Source: Cryptomeria japonica
Taxonomy: Eukaryota > Streptophyta > Pinopsida > Cupressales > Cupressaceae
Length of the DNA: 64,000 bases
NCBI RefSeq assembly: GCF_030272615.1
Contig: NC_081414.1
Location: forward strand, 333,237,427-333,301,426
Direction of reading: 5' to 3'
Shown here: positions 11,421 to 23,483 of the stretch, in pieces
How positions within the stretch are numbered: the first letter of the stretch is position 1
How the letters are laid out: each line of letters opens with the position of its first letter
Position numbers and translations under genes: made by a program
The notes under the pieces: model-generated
The model's database searches: none
Told to the model about the DNA's origin: nothing
The model's input: only the letters and a program-made list of their open reading frames with translations

Positions 11421-12129
11421 GTCTTTTATCTAGTTTTTTCCACTTAGTTGTTCCTTTCTTTTGTTGTTTGTTTGGTTTGCTGGCCTTCTTGCCAGTCTTT
11501 TGTATGTTGTTTCAATGCTGGTCTGGTTGCTCTGTGCTGAACTATATTATGCTCCTTTTGTTAAAGGTTTTGGGTCCTTAAAACCTATTTTTCATATTAA
11601 TCAGAACATCATGAACAACAGTCATTGACATATCACAAGAGAAGCACCTATTTTACAACAATGTCAAAAGCACTCTAATAAGATCAAAGTAGTGATAAGG
11701 TCAGGAAGGTTCACAAAGATTTGAGGGATCCTATAGCCTCTCTACATCACTAGGATTCTCTAGAGTTTGCAAAATAGGGCAAGCAGTAAGTCAAGAATAG
11801 CTAAATTTAAAGGAGCTTAAAGGTGACCAGCTCCTATCCATCTTTGATTTGGCTCCTATAAACCAACCATCAGTTGGGCAGCTTGAAGGTGACACTAAGA
11901 TGAGACAAGGCAGACATAGATCTCTCAAGGTGCAGATTGGAGGATAGAAATCTTATCAGACATTTATTGGAGTGATAAAAAATGCAAATATTATTGTGGC
12001 TACTTATCAAATGGTTTTCAAGATTCCTTTGAATAAAAAACATGTGTTTTTATCAGATGGTAGTTATGGATGAGCTTTCACTTTGAGAAATTTTGCCAAA
12101 ATCTATGCTTCAAAAGTATCTTAAAGAAT
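11421..12129. other. No gene seen; T-rich then unassigned sequence
   Basis: After the decayed gene comes a T/G-rich stretch resembling a 3' untranslated region, followed by sequence with no recognisable coding or repeat structure. Confidence 0.4.
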
Positions 12130-12600
12130 AAGAAAAAGTTACAAAAAAATTGAAATTTGCACTATCGACAAAACTCAACCTGATGGTAACACTTAAGACA
12201 AGTAGAAGCATGTGATCAGGATAGAATACACTGATGAAGTCCATCGGCAAAACACACACAAGCCGAAATGGAGAAATCTTGTCTTGTCGATAGCCAATGA
12301 GGCTACCAGTAAGACTATTCTCAATGAGAATGTTGGAAAAGATTATGTTGAGTAGACATAACGTATCGGGATGAGCTACGCCAAGGGAAATACATCGAGG
12401 ACTTATGCCCATTTCCTAAACATATTTTAAGCTATCCCACTATTCGATGAGACTAGTAGGATAACTCACCCCGATTAGTAGGAAGAGAGGTCATCAACTT
12501 ATGTTATCCTGATAATTAAGAATAAATAAGGAGGCTATGAAATTCATCAGATCAACAAGTAATCTCAATGTATCAAAGAAAGGGACAGAGTTATGCCAAT
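12130..12600 (+). repeat. Short relative of the CACTA-like element at 39968-43635
   Basis: 12140-12455 matches 40005-40360 (shared words such as GTGATCAGGATAGAATACA and GATGAAGTCCATCGGCA). 12450-12580 matches 43209-43340 (TTAGTAGGAAGAGAGGTCAT). The ~2.85 kb lying between those arms in the longer copy is absent. The junction is at the word GAGACT, present at both breakpoints in the long copy. Terminal CACTA ends are not visible here. Confidence 0.65.
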
Positions 12601-12840
12601 GGCACCAAAATAAAATTACATCAGGGAGACCTGTGCCTATGAGTCGTCAAATCAAATTTCAAAACTAAAGCAGAGGAGTCATATTAAATGCTTGCATTGG
12701 GTTCACAATCAGCCAATTTATGGGATGCTAATCATTGCAAGTTTGGCATTGAATGAATTTGTTATATAATTGAAGTTGTCTGACATAAATCTCACATAGT
12801 GAAGGAAACTGGCATAATAGAGACTTCTAATTCATAAAGG

Positions 12841-13233
12841 GTAGAGTGAGAAATTGCAGTTGCAAAAATGGAGGTATCTAGTTATATAGGGAAAAAGAGA
12901 TCAGCCAAGAGTTTGGAGTCAGGAACCAAGAAATCAAAAATAGGAGAAGACGCCCCAATCAGAAAATGAACCAAGATATGATTGATCAAATGCAAGCACC
13001 TGGCCCTAAGTCTAGAAGATCAAAACAACATGTACCTAGCCAAGATCAATTGGAAGATAGATACAAGGACGTCGAGGATGTTTGGACTAGGGTAAGGGAC
13101 TATGAATTATTTTATTCCATTACTTGAGGAGAAAAAGGGAGGTGTTGCTCTGCAACCCCTGGGTTACAAATCTGGGTAAGCTAATTGTCCCTAATGTTTT
13201 TGTAAATTTGAAAGTTTTAGAGATTCTAGTGAG
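12841..13233 (+). pseudogene. Split decayed reading frame, piece 1 (N-terminal)
   Basis: Begins near ATG 12868 (MEVSSYIGKKRSAKSLES), basic and low-complexity. After a frameshift it reads DQLEDRYKDVEDVWTRVRDY and later GKLIVPNVFVNLKVLEILV, up to the Copia insertion at 13234. When that element and one copy of its TSD are removed, the frame runs on into 20966-21077, and after removal of the pol-less element (copy 2) into 35598. The protein is not recognised. The continuity of frame over two independent insertion sites is the main evidence that it was once coding. Confidence 0.45.
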
Positions 13234-14754
13234 TGTTGGCATTTGGCATTATAACAGACAATGGGGATTGTTGGCATTTCAATAAGGATATTGAGAAGGT
13301 TGTTGATGATTATGGATATAACTGATTAAGGATGTTTAATGTCTTGATATTATTATTTTGTCATTGATGTCAAGAAATTGATTTTCTAATTTAGTATGAT
13401 GTTGCCATATCTTGAGAAGTATGATTTGAAGAGTATAAAGATGTCGGTAAAAGACACAGAAAGAATATGATGAATAAGGGGATGAATAAGGTATTCAATG
13501 GGCAACTATTACCGAGTCAGACAATGATGAGATCGTGATGTTTAGATTGTTTTAACATCATACATATGTTGTAAATTATAAGGTTAATACTATACTATGT
13601 TACCGAGCAAAGAACCTAGTCGGTAAACCCTAAGGTTATCGCTATCAGTTAAAGAAGGCAGAATGTCTACTGAGTGAAGTTTAGTATTTACTGAGTTGTT
13701 ACCAAATTGTAACTGAGCTATAACAGAATACATTAAATGGTTACATGCATTATTTAATGAAGGAAGTTGATGAGCTGGAACTGATTAAATGATTGGTATG
13801 TCGTGCATGAAGTTTGTTAATGAATCTATGGCAAAGGAAAATCAGCATGAACATCTATAGCTTAGATTGAACCGCAATACCCTAGCACAAGTTCCAAGAA
13901 ATGTATGCAAGTTCCAAGGTAGGGTAAAACATTTTTAGATCGAAGGATACATTGAACCTGGTCAAACTTTGAAGATCTAATGACTATGATTGATCATGGG
14001 AAATGTGATCAAGGAGATTAAGTGGTTGGTGAATTGTTTATAAATAGGGAACTATTGATAAACAATGTATGCGGGCAAATGTATGCACAGGGATGCTACA
14101 TAGTGATTACCCCGCATAGAACCTTGAAGACCTATTTGAGTAATAGAGTATAGAAGCCCAACAAATGGACAAGATTAGTTCTATGTCTAGATTGTATTGA
14201 GAAAATAAGAATCTACTTTAGCATTTTAGATGTTAAGTCACAGATAGATTTTTATTATTGTTAATTTATGAAAGTGATAGAAAATCTCTTAACCAAGTGG
14301 ACTTAACAGTCTTATTTGTAAAACCCTCTAGCAAGGTGACATTCTGATTGAGTGTTTGAAATCCTTTAACAAGGTCACTTCTAACAAGGTAAAGATCCTA
14401 ACAAATCTGAGGGAAATCAATTAACCGGGTCACATCTAGCAATGTGTTTGTAATCCTTAACAGGATTTGCTTTTAACCGAGCATACTCTAGAAGAGTATA
14501 TTTCTTAGTGGGTCCGAAATCCCACAGTGGTTTTTCCCTATTTGGGTTTCCACATTAAATCTGCTGTTATGAGGTTTATGATGTTTATATGCTTTTGAAT
14601 TTGCATGTTTAGTAGTTTTGGTTATATTACTGAAGTATATGTTACCGAGGTTGAATCTGATGTTTTTATGGAAGATTAAGTTTGTATGATTCACCCCCCC
14701 CTCTCATCTTGTTGGCTATTAGATCTATGTTTACATTAAGTATCAGAACTGTCA
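13234..14754 (+). repeat. 5' LTR of the Copia element
   Basis: Direct repeat of 19439-20960. It starts TGTTGGCATTTGGC and ends GAACTGTCA directly before the PBS. It carries the motif TTGTCATTGATGTCAA at 13358-13373. Open stretches on its reverse strand occur in both LTRs and are not genes. Confidence 0.95.
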
Positions 14755-14756
14755 AT

Positions 14757-14768
14757 TGGTATCAGAGC
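14757..14768 (+). other. Primer binding site, initiator-Met tRNA
   Basis: TGGTATCAGAGC two bases after the LTR end. It is the standard primer site of plant Copia elements. Confidence 0.95.
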
Positions 14769-14818
14769 TTTGGACTCCAGAAGAAAAGTTAAAAGGTACT
14801 TGAGGCAAAGATCTAAAG

Positions 14819-16087
14819 ATGTATAAGAGGGATGCACCGAAGCTAAACAAGTCAAGTTTCTCTACATGGCAGAAAAGGATGAAGTTGCACCTATCAAGAG
14901 TTGGAGAATATGTTGTTTATTATCTGGAGAATGATTTCATCATATCGAGCACCTATCCATTGACAATGGAAGAGATAAAGGCAAAGCAAGAACATATCCA
15001 AGCAAGGATTGAAATAACATCTACATTGACCAACTCAAAGTTTAATGATCTAGAAGGCTGCAATGATGCAAAGGCTATGTGGGATAAGCTCATATCAGTA
15101 TATGGAGGAGATGAACATGTTCAAAGAGTAAAAGTAGATAGTCTAAGAGGACAACTTGAATCTATGAGGATGAATGAAGGTGAGAATATAATTTGGTATA
15201 GTACAAGACTAAAGGAGATTGTCAATCAGATCAAAGGAGTAGGTGGAACTATTGAAGAAAAGGATATAACAAGTAAGTTGTTAAGAACCCTTCTACCATC
15301 TTATGCAATCAGAGTCTCTGCAATCAATCAATTGAGGTCTGTACCTAATATGCTAGTTTCTTTAGATGCTACTATTAGTAAGCTACATGCATTTGAGTTA
15401 AGTAACTTTGATAACAGTGGATCTTCGGTAAATAAAGTTGAATCTGCATTTAGTTCTTTTCATCTTGATGAATCTAATGATTACAATGAAAGAAAGTAGA
15501 AGTACTCTGAAGGAGATCACAGTGGAGCAAGTGAAAGATTTTGTAAGAACATGGAAGAAGTACATAAACTATATGAGGAAATCAGAAAGCAGGAAGAGTT
15601 TGAAGCACTATTAGCCAAAAGGTTACCGAGAGGCAAAGGTAAGTATAAAGGAAAACTACTTTTGAAATGTTTCAATTGTGATAAAATAGGACATATGGAT
15701 TCTAACTATCCTGACCAAGAATCTACTGAAAAGAGAGATTACCAAGATGACAGACAGAAAGACAATCATTACAGAGGACACCGAGACTTCAGAAGAAGAG
15801 ATAGAAAGACATGCTTGATAGCTAATGAGGAATCCAATGATGATAAATCAGATGAAACTGATACAGAGGAAGTAGTTTATGTGGCTATCAAAGATGGATC
15901 AGATGAAGAAAGGTATGAAGAAAAAGCCCTAATATCTCATGTAAATACTAATGATTTTTGGATCATAGATAGTGGATGCTCACATCATATGACAAGAGAT
16001 AAACACAAGTTTGTTATGTTAGGAGATTATGATGGAGTCTATGTAAGATTTGGTAATGATACACCATGTCTGGTGAAAGGTAAATGA
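14819..16087 (+). pseudogene. Copia gag and protease, broken by stops
   Basis: Starts at ATG 14819, 51 bases after the PBS. The gag core is UBN2-like (AMWDKLISVYGGDEHVQRVK, VDSLRGQLESMRM). An in-frame TAG at 15497 ends the first stretch, but the same frame continues through 15551-16087. There a zinc knuckle reads CFNCDKIGHMDSNY, its last cysteine lost. The Copia protease follows with its active site as IDSGCSHHM. A second in-frame stop (TGA) at 16085 lies inside the protease. Gag packages the RNA and protease processes the polyprotein. The knuckle damage and two stops make this copy defective. Confidence 0.9.
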
Positions 16088-16141
16088 TCTATAACACTTC
16101 TTGACAATGCAAGATGCAATGATGTTTATTGGGTTGAAGGT

Positions 16142-17307
16142 TTGAAATACAATTTTTTGAGTGTAGCACAGCTAAACAATACAGATTACCGAATAGAATT
16201 TCAGAAAGGAATTGTCAAAGTTCATGACAAGAATGGAAAGTTAGCTACTACCAGGACACAAACAAAAGGTAACACATTTCAGCTTGACTCAACTCGGAAT
16301 AAATGTTTGTATGCAAAGATAGATGATACTTGGTTATGGCATAAAAGGTTTTGTCATATAAATTTTGATAATCTGATCAAAATAAGTAAGAAGTATCGAG
16401 TAAGAGGTCTACCGAGTCTTGAAAAGCCTGAGAAAGCTATGTGTCGAGGATGCCAGATGGGTAAGATGACAAGATCAAGCTTTACAAGTAAGTCTTACAC
16501 TTCTAAGGGAATTTTAGATCTTGTGCACACTGACTTTGTGGTCCTATGAAAGTTCAAAGTTATTATGGTGATAAATATTTCATATTATTTGTGGATGATT
16601 ACTCAAGGATGATGCCAGTTATGTTTTTACAAGAAAAATCAGAAGCTTTTCAAATGTTTAAATGGTACAAGGCAAGAGTTTAAAATGAAACAGGAAGACA
16701 ACTGAAATGTCTTAGATCAGATAGAGGAGGAGAGTTCACATCTGATGAGTTCAACTTATTATGCAATGATCATGGTATTAAAAGACAAGTCTCTACACTG
16801 AGAACTCCACATCAAAATGGAATAGCTGAGAGAAGAAACAGATCTATTGTGGATTGTGCTAGAACACTGATGATTGAAAAGAAAGTGCCACAAACATTTT
16901 GGAGAAAAGCAATAAGCACAGCAGTTTACACCCTGAACCGAGTACAACTGAAGAAAGGTACTTTGAAGACACCATATGAAATCTGGTATGACAAGAAACC
17001 TAATGTAAGTTATTTTAAAATCTTTGGAAGTAAATGCTATATACACAAAGATGATAGAAATGGCAAGTTTGATCAGAAAAGTGAAGAAGGAACATTTCTA
17101 GGTTATTCTTCTAGAAGCAAAGCATTTAAATGTCTAATCAAATCATCTAACAAAATAGTAGAAAGTGCAAATGTGAAAATTGATGAATTTGCAGAAAGAA
17201 ATGATGAAGGAAATTCCAAAGAACCAGAAGATTATGATGAATTTGTCTATGTTCAACTAATAAGTCCTATCGAGAAAACTGTTGAAGAAAATGAAGAGAA
17301 TATCTAA
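16142..17307 (+). pseudogene. Copia integrase, frameshifted
   Basis: The integrase joins the cDNA to host DNA. The N-terminal zinc-binding part reads WLWHKRFCHINFDNL ... CRGCQMGK (HHCC pattern). In the first block, after HTD, one missing base near 16540 shifts the frame and causes a stop at 16547. The catalytic core continues in the next frame (YGDKYFILFVDDYSRMM), meets a TAA at 16681, and resumes with LRSDRGGEFTSDEF and HQNGIAERRN, the DDE-type core. From 16849 to the stop at 17305 it reads the core's C-terminal part and the GKFDQKSEEGTFLGYS segment typical of Copia. Inactive because of the frameshift and stops. Confidence 0.9.
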
Positions 17308-19003
17308 TTACTGAGTGATGAAGAAGATCATACAGAGCCTACCGAGCCTGTATTAGTCAAGTATGTTAGAAGACATCATGCGCCAAGTCAGATTATAGTA
17401 GATAAGGATGATCCAGTGATGACAAGGAACAAACTGAGATAGAACACATGTCTGATATCTAAATTTGAACTGAGAATAGTGAAAGAGGCATTTAACAGTG
17501 AAGATTGGATAAATGCTATGACAGAAGAGATTGATCAAATCAAGAAGAACGACACATGGACACTAATCCCAAGACCAAAGGACAAAAATGTAATCGGTAC
17601 AAAGAGGATTTTTCAAAAACAAGCTAAATGAAAAAGGTGAGATCATTCAAAATAAAGCAAGACTAGTTTGCAAAGGTTATGCTTAAGAAGAAGGAATTGA
17701 TTATGGTGAAACTTTTGCACTTGTGGCTAGACTTGAAGGAGTAAGAACATTGTTGGCATATGATGCTTTCAAAAACTTCAAGGTATATCAAATGGATGTC
17801 AAATCTGCATTTTTGAATGGAATATTAGAAGAAGAAGTTTTTATTGAACAACCTGAAGGATTTGTTGAAGACAAGAATAAAGATCAGGTATGTAAATTGA
17901 ACAATGCATTATATGGTCTGAAACAAGCACCTAGAGCATGGTATGAAAGATTGCACTCTTATTTGATTAAGATTAGTTTTATAAGGACAAGTGAGAATAG
18001 CAATATGTACATGAAGAATGATGAAAATGGAATACTGATCTCAGCCATATTTGTTGATGATATTATATTTTGTGGAAATGACTCTCTTTGTAAGAACTTT
18101 GGAAATGAAATGAGCAAAGAATTTGGGATATCATTAATTGGTGAGATAAAGTATTTTATAGGTTTACTAATACTGCAAATGAAAAATGAGATTTTCATTA
18201 CTCAATCCAAGTACATAAAGGAAATCTTGAAGAAATTTGGAATGGAGGATTCAAAATCAGTAAGTACTCCTATGACTACCACCTGTAAACTATCAAAGAA
18301 TGATGAATCTACATTAGTTGATGAGACACTTTACCGATCCATAAATGGAAAGCTACAATATGTTGTTCATAGTAGACCAGACATATCACATGCAGTAGGT
18401 ATAGTTGCAAGATTCTCTGCAGATCCAAGGGAAACACACATGACAACAATCAAAAGAATTTTTAGATACTTGAAAGGCACAGAGGATTATGGCTTAGTAT
18501 ATCAGAAAGGAAATGATTTTGATTTAAAAGTTTATACTGATGTTGATTGGGTAGGCAACATTGATGATAGGAAAAGCACAAGTGGAGGAGCTTTCTTTTT
18601 AGGAAAAAGACTAATGAGTTGGCTTAGCAAGAAACAAGGATGTGTTTCACAGTCAACAACAGAAGCTGAATACGTTGCTGCAGCATTGAATTATACCAAC
18701 ATAGCATGGATCAAACAACTATTAGAAGGAATAAATGAGAAATTTACCGAGCTAGTAACTATATTCTATGACAATACTAGTGCCATTAACATTTCAAAGA
18801 ATCTTGTTATGCACTCTAAGACAAAGCACATCTCTATCAAATATCATTATCTTAGAGAAGAAGCTCAAGAGAAGAAAGTGGTGTTGGAATATGTTAGCAC
18901 AAAGGAACAAATAGCAGATATCTTCACCAAGACACTACCAAGGGACACTTTTGAGTATCTCAGAAGTAAGTTAGGGGTCCTACCCCTATCTTCTACTCAC
19001 TGA
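17308..19003 (+). pseudogene. Copia reverse transcriptase and RNase H
   Basis: RT begins within 17470-17700 (EAFNSEDWINAMTEEIDQIK), where there are stops and a one-base shift near 17605. The long open part 17723-19003 has QMDVKSAFLNG, YGLKQAPRAWY and the catalytic FVDD box (YVDD in most relatives). RNase H follows: VYTDVDWVGNIDDRKSTSGG, then STTEAEYVAAA and YDNTSAI, ending with ADIFTKTLP. These copy the genomic RNA into DNA and remove the RNA strand. This C-terminal third is the best preserved coding stretch of the element, but it lacks its own start and depends on the broken upstream frame. Confidence 0.92.
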
Positions 19004-19426
19004 CCGATTTCAGTGAAAGCATCAATTCAATGACTCTATCGAATATCTTATAAGAGTTCATGTTGATTTACACACTTTAGGATGTTTTCTAAAGGTGTGC
19101 AGGAAATAATGCAAGATATAATACAGGGAACGGGAATTGAAGACAAAATGCTCTGACTAAGACTAAGTTGACACATTACAGTAGGAATTCACTTTATACA
19201 GGAAGAAATTATGTTTTAGTTCTTTACTTTTTGGCATTGTTGTCAAAGGGGGAGAAGACTGGAGAAAAAAAAAGACTGGAGAAGACTGGAGAAGACTGAA
19301 GAAAAGAGGAGAAGTCTAATGTATGGGGGAGAATACTGATGACAGCAAGAGAGCATTTCAGCATTTCAGAATCACAACAATCTGAATCTTTTTAAGGTCA
19401 AATCAATTGGTTTTGCCATCAATGCC
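19004..19426 (+). other. 3' non-coding region of the Copia element with short purine repeats
   Basis: After pol come a first PPT-like block (TTGGCATTGTTGTCAA then AGGGGGAGA, 19231-19252), short tandem GACTGGAGAA repeats at 19257-19300, and the motif TTGCCATCAATGCCAA at 19413-19428 abutting the real PPT. Confidence 0.7.
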
Positions 19427-19438
19427 AAAGGGGGAGAT
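19427..19438 (+). other. Polypurine tract
   Basis: AAAGGGGGAGAT directly before the 3' LTR; start site of plus-strand DNA synthesis. Confidence 0.9.
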
Positions 19439-20960
19439 TGTTGGCATTTGGCATTATAACAGACAATGGGAGATTTTTGGCATTTCAATAAGGATATTGA
19501 GAAGGTTGTTGATGATTATGGATATAACTCATTAATGATGTTTACTATCTTGATATTATTATTTTGTCATTGATGTCAAGAAATTGATTTTCTAATTTAG
19601 TATGATGTTGCCATATTTGGAGAAGTATGATTTGAAGAGTATAAAGATGTTGGTAAAAGACATAGAAAGAATATGATGAATAAGGGGATGAATAAGGTAT
19701 TCAATGGGCAACTATTACTAAGTCAACCAATGATGAGATCATGATGTTTATATTGTTTTAACATCATACATATGTTGTAAATTGTAAGGTTTATACTATA
19801 CTATGTTACCGAGAAAAGAACCTAGTCGGTAAACCCTAAAGTTATCGCTATCGGTTAAAGAAGGCAGAATGTCTACAGAGTGAAGTTTAGTATTTACCAA
19901 GTTGTTACCGAGTTCTAACCGACCTGTAACAGAATACATTAAATGGTTACATGCGTTATTTAATGAAGGAAGCTGATGAGCTAGAACTAATTAAATGATT
20001 GGTATGTCATGCATGAAGTTTGTTAATGAATCTATGGCAAAGGAAAATCGGCATGAAGATCTATAGCTCAGATTGAACCGCAATACCCTAGCACAAGTTC
20101 CAAGAAATATATGCAAGTTCCAAGGCAGGGTAAAACATTTTCAGATCAAAGGATACATTGAACCTGGTCAAAGTTTGAAGATCTGATGGCTATGATTGAT
20201 CATGGGAAATGTGATCAAGGAGATTAAGTGGTTGGCGAATTTTTTATAAATAGAGAACTATTGATAAACAATGTATGTGGGCAAATGTATGCACAGGGAT
20301 GCTACATAGTGATTACCGAGGACAGAAGCTTGAAGACCTGTTTGAATAATAGAATATAGAAGCCCAACAGATGGACAAGATTAGTTCTATGTCTAGATTG
20401 TATTGAGCAAATAAGAATCTGCTTTAGCATTTTGGATGTGAAGTCGCAAATAGATTTTTATTACTGTTAATTTGTGAAAGTGACAGAAAATCTCTTAACC
20501 GAGTGGACTTAATAGTCTTATTTGTAAAACCCTCTAGCAAGGTGACATTCTGATTGAGTGTTTGAAATCCTTTAACAAGGTCACTTCTAACAAGGTGAAG
20601 ATCCTAACAAATCTAAGGGAAATCCCTTAACCGAGTCACATCTAGCAATGTGTTTGTAATCTTTAACAGGATTTGCTTTTAACCGAGCATACTCTAGAAG
20701 AGTATATTTCTTAGTGGGTCCGAAATCCCACAGTGGTTTTTCCCTATTTGGGTTTCCACGTTAAATATGGTGTTATAAGTTTTATGATGTTTATATGCTT
20801 TTGAGTTTCCATGTTTAGTAGTTTTGGTTATATTACTAAAGTATATGTTACCAAGGTTGAATCTGATGTTTTTATGGAAGATTAAGTTTGTATGATTCAC
20901 CCCCCTCTCTCATCTTGTTGGCTATTGGATCTGTACTTACATTAAGTATCAAAAATATCA
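19439..20960 (+). repeat. 3' LTR of the Copia element
   Basis: Direct repeat of 13234-14754, ending AAAATATCA and followed by the duplicated GTGAG. The 16-bp motif is at 19564-19579. Confidence 0.95.
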
Positions 20961-20965
20961 GTGAG

Positions 20966-21077
20966 AAATTATAATTTTGCGGGCAGATACATTTAGACTC
21001 GTAATGGAGAAGCCTTCATAAGGTTTTCATTAAACACTATAAATGAAGTGTTCAACCTAGATTCTAGTTTTGATAAA
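20966..21077 (+). pseudogene. Split decayed reading frame, piece 2
   Basis: Directly continues 12841-13233 once the Copia element is removed. It reads NYNFAGRY, one stop, then GEAFIRFSLNTINEVFNLDS and SFDK. The last codons overlap ATAAA at 21073-21077, the same five bases that follow the outer LTR of pol-less copy 2 at 35593. Joined there, the frame continues as EEARKFTK at 35598. Confidence 0.45.
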
Positions 21078-21465
21078 CCTCTATCTTACAATATGAAGTG
21101 TGAATTGGCCATATGAAGAGATATTACAATATATGATGGGCGTGCACTTGCAGGAAGGCTTACAACCTAGAGCACACTGCTCAATCACAATAGGAGCCTC
21201 ACTAACTACATAAAATTCTAGACAACAATCTAGAGAAGTGTGAACTGCTAAGATAGCATCTTCTATGCCAGAATACAGTTCCGGTTTAAGCTCTGTCTGT
21301 TCCAATTAAAACCCTAAACCTCTATACCAGAATAACCCTTATAATGAATTCCTCACATACATAGCCTCTCTGATATATTTCATATTACATTCACATCATG
21401 ATCCATTCCATACATTTCATACCTTATCAAAATGATCCAATCAATCTACCCTATATAACCTATAC
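21078..21465 (-). mobile_element. Distal part of the 3' LTR of pol-less copy 2
   Basis: From about 21088 on it matches the copy 2 5' LTR at 34918-35268 (for instance CATATGAAGAGAT). About 230 bp of the LTR terminus is missing on the left. The LTR is interrupted at 21465 by copy 1 and resumes at 28223. Confidence 0.8.
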
Positions 21466-22364
21466 TCTTGGCAATTGACACTCATCAGATTCATTTTATT
21501 GTCATTGATGGCAACAAGATCAGATGGAAGTCATATACCCGCATTAGGAGCCATTTAATAGAAGACACCGACATTGGAGTATTTAGAGTTACATCAGCAC
21601 CAGCATTGGCATCGACATCAAGTACTTCAAGGAAGCTGACATCAAGGAAGATTTATTTAAAGAATCATTTTGTAAATATTGTGAAGGCCAACATTGAATA
21701 TCTTTTATAATGTATTGTAAGCTGACATAAGGCATATTGTTTGTCATGGGTATATAGGTCAGTCTTCTAGGTCATTTTGAAAAGTGTGACATAGGAGAAT
21801 ATAGCAGAACTATGTAATATGAAGTATATGTATGTAGATCATTTGTACGCAAATGTTATATCATGTAATGATCTATAAATGTTTTGTAAGACATTCTTGG
21901 AGGAAAGGTGATATCAGTAGTAGTGTTCAGGGCTTATGAACCAGTATAGAGCAGAGCTAGAATCGGAACTCTATTTGGCATAGTAGATGCATTTTTGTGA
22001 GTTCATTTTCATTGTTTTACTTCAGCAGAAGCTTGTAGTCAGTGAGACTCTTTAGTGATGAGCAGTGTGATCTAGGAAGTGTACCTTCCTGCATGTGTAG
22101 GCCCCCATTATATGTAATATCTTTTCATATGGCCAGTGAACTGATATTGTGGGTAAAAAATCCCACCGTGGTTTTTCCTCTTTGAGGTTTTCCATGTATA
22201 AATTCTATGTGTTATGGTGTTCATTCATGTGGATGGTTTATTTGCTTCAAGTTATATATTTATTTGTTTATCAATTTATATGTGTATGGTATAAAAGGGT
22301 AAAATCTTATCTTACTGGTAGAACATTGATTTGCCCCCCCTCTCAGTATTCTTGGATCCCAACA
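21466..22364 (+). repeat. 5' LTR of pol-less copy 1
   Basis: Starts TCTTGGCAATTGACAC (second base changed from the TG seen in the partner LTR) and ends TTGGATCCCAACA. The 16-bp motif TTGTCATTGATGGCAA is at 21499-21514. Confidence 0.92.
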
Positions 22365-22366
22365 AT

Positions 22367-22378
22367 TGGTATCAAAGC
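22367..22378 (+). other. Primer binding site, slightly mutated
   Basis: TGGTATCAAAGC, one base different from the initiator-Met PBS of the neighbouring Copia element, two bases after the LTR. Confidence 0.85.
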
Positions 22379-22438
22379 CTAGTACCTTGGAAGAAGTTTA
22401 ACAGCTTGAGAAAGATCCTAAAACTGGAATCTTTGAAC

Positions 22439-23483
22439 ATGGCTATGGAGAAGCAACTCGAGATGGCTCTTGAGCATTATGATGCTGAAAGGATGAAGAA
22501 CTTGAAAGTGCAAGATGAATTGAATTCTACAAATGAATTCATTCTTGTCCTGCAAGAAAGGTTATCATTAGCTCAAGCCAAGAGAAAGGAACTTTTGCAA
22601 AACCTGGATGATGAGGAGAAAAATGCACTTAAGGAACAATGTCAGAAACTAAGTTAAGAGAACATGCTCATGAAGAATAAAATGCAAGACCTGACTATGA
22701 GGTTATCAAAAGATATTGAGGATAGAAAGAAGAAGGAAGATAATATTTTTATATCTCTGAAGAACAAATTTGATGAATGTGGCAGATTGACTCATGAGAA
22801 TAATCTGTTGAGAATTGATTTGGCACACTCTCGAAACAATGAACAAGAGCTTGAAAGACAAATAACTACTCTGAGAGATGATCTTACTACTGCAAGTGAG
22901 TATAAATAAAAATTCAGGATTCGTGCTGCATAGTTGGATGACTTATTGAAAAGACAAAGGCAGATTGATTATTCTAGAGGACTTGGATTTGTAAAGCTCC
23001 GGTATTGCAAATGAAAATTAGACAACTGGTGTGTAGAACTCATCAGAATAAAGGAAACCAATAAGGTAATCTAATGCTTATAAATTCAATGGTAGATTCT
23101 TTGTTTGTAATAAATTTGGGCATATGGCTAAACAATGTAAAAATAAAGCAAATCAAAACTACAATTATGTTCTCAGTCAATGCACAAATTGCAAGAAATA
23201 TGGTCATAGACTAGAAGATGGCAGAATGAATGTTAAATGTCATGCATGTGGAAAGTTTGGACATTTTGCTAATCATTGTAGATCAAGGAATGATACCGGA
23301 TATGTTAAAGCAATTCAAAAGAACAATGTTACATGTTATGCATGCAACAAAATAGGTCATATTGCTAAGTCCTTCAAAAGCAAGCCTCCACCGATCAGCA
23401 ATGATAAAGATAATGAGAAAGGAAAGTGGAAGGTATATGAAATACAACAAGATCACACCAAGAGATGGGTTAGAAAGTCATAA
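22439..23483 (+). pseudogene. ORF1 of pol-less copy 1: coiled coil plus four CCHC knuckles
   Basis: Starts at ATG 22439 (MAMEKQLEMALEHYDAERMK). A long Lys/Glu-rich helical stretch follows, with heptad spacing, likely a coiled coil. In-frame stops lie at 22655 and 22907, and a frameshift near 23000-23110 precedes the zinc-knuckle part. Four knuckles can be traced: FFVCNKFGHMAKQC (first Cys lost), CTNCKKYGHRLEDG (last Cys lost), CHACGKFGHFANHC (intact) and CYACNKIGHIAKSF (last Cys lost). It ends IQQDHTKRWVRKS. A gag-like RNA-binding role is inferred from position and knuckles. There is no UBN2 gag core. Defective, but homologous along its length to ORF1 of copies 2 and 3. Confidence 0.8.

Larger units (their letters stand above)
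13234..20960 (+). mobile_element. Complete Copia LTR retrotransposon with TSD GTGAG
   Basis: A 7,727-bp element with two LTRs of 1,521 and 1,522 bp (13234-14754 and 19439-20960), both TGTTGG...CA. It is flanked by the 5-bp duplication GTGAG at 13229-13233 and 20961-20965. PBS and PPT are in the expected places and the domain order is gag-protease-integrase-RT-RNase H, which defines Copia. Several stops and frameshifts in gag-pol mean it cannot now mobilise itself, though it may be only moderately old. Only small differences between its LTRs are visible by eye. It interrupts an older decayed reading frame. Confidence 0.95.

Noticed and set aside
14488-14694. Reverse-strand open stretch, repeated at 20694-20900
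   Set aside because: It lies inside both LTRs of the Copia element; its repetition reflects the LTR, not a gene.
21032-21045. ATAAA followed by TG at 21039-21045 as the end of copy 2
   Set aside because: Host frame continues past it (NEVFNLDSSFDK); ATAAA at 21073 fits both frame and LTR homology better.
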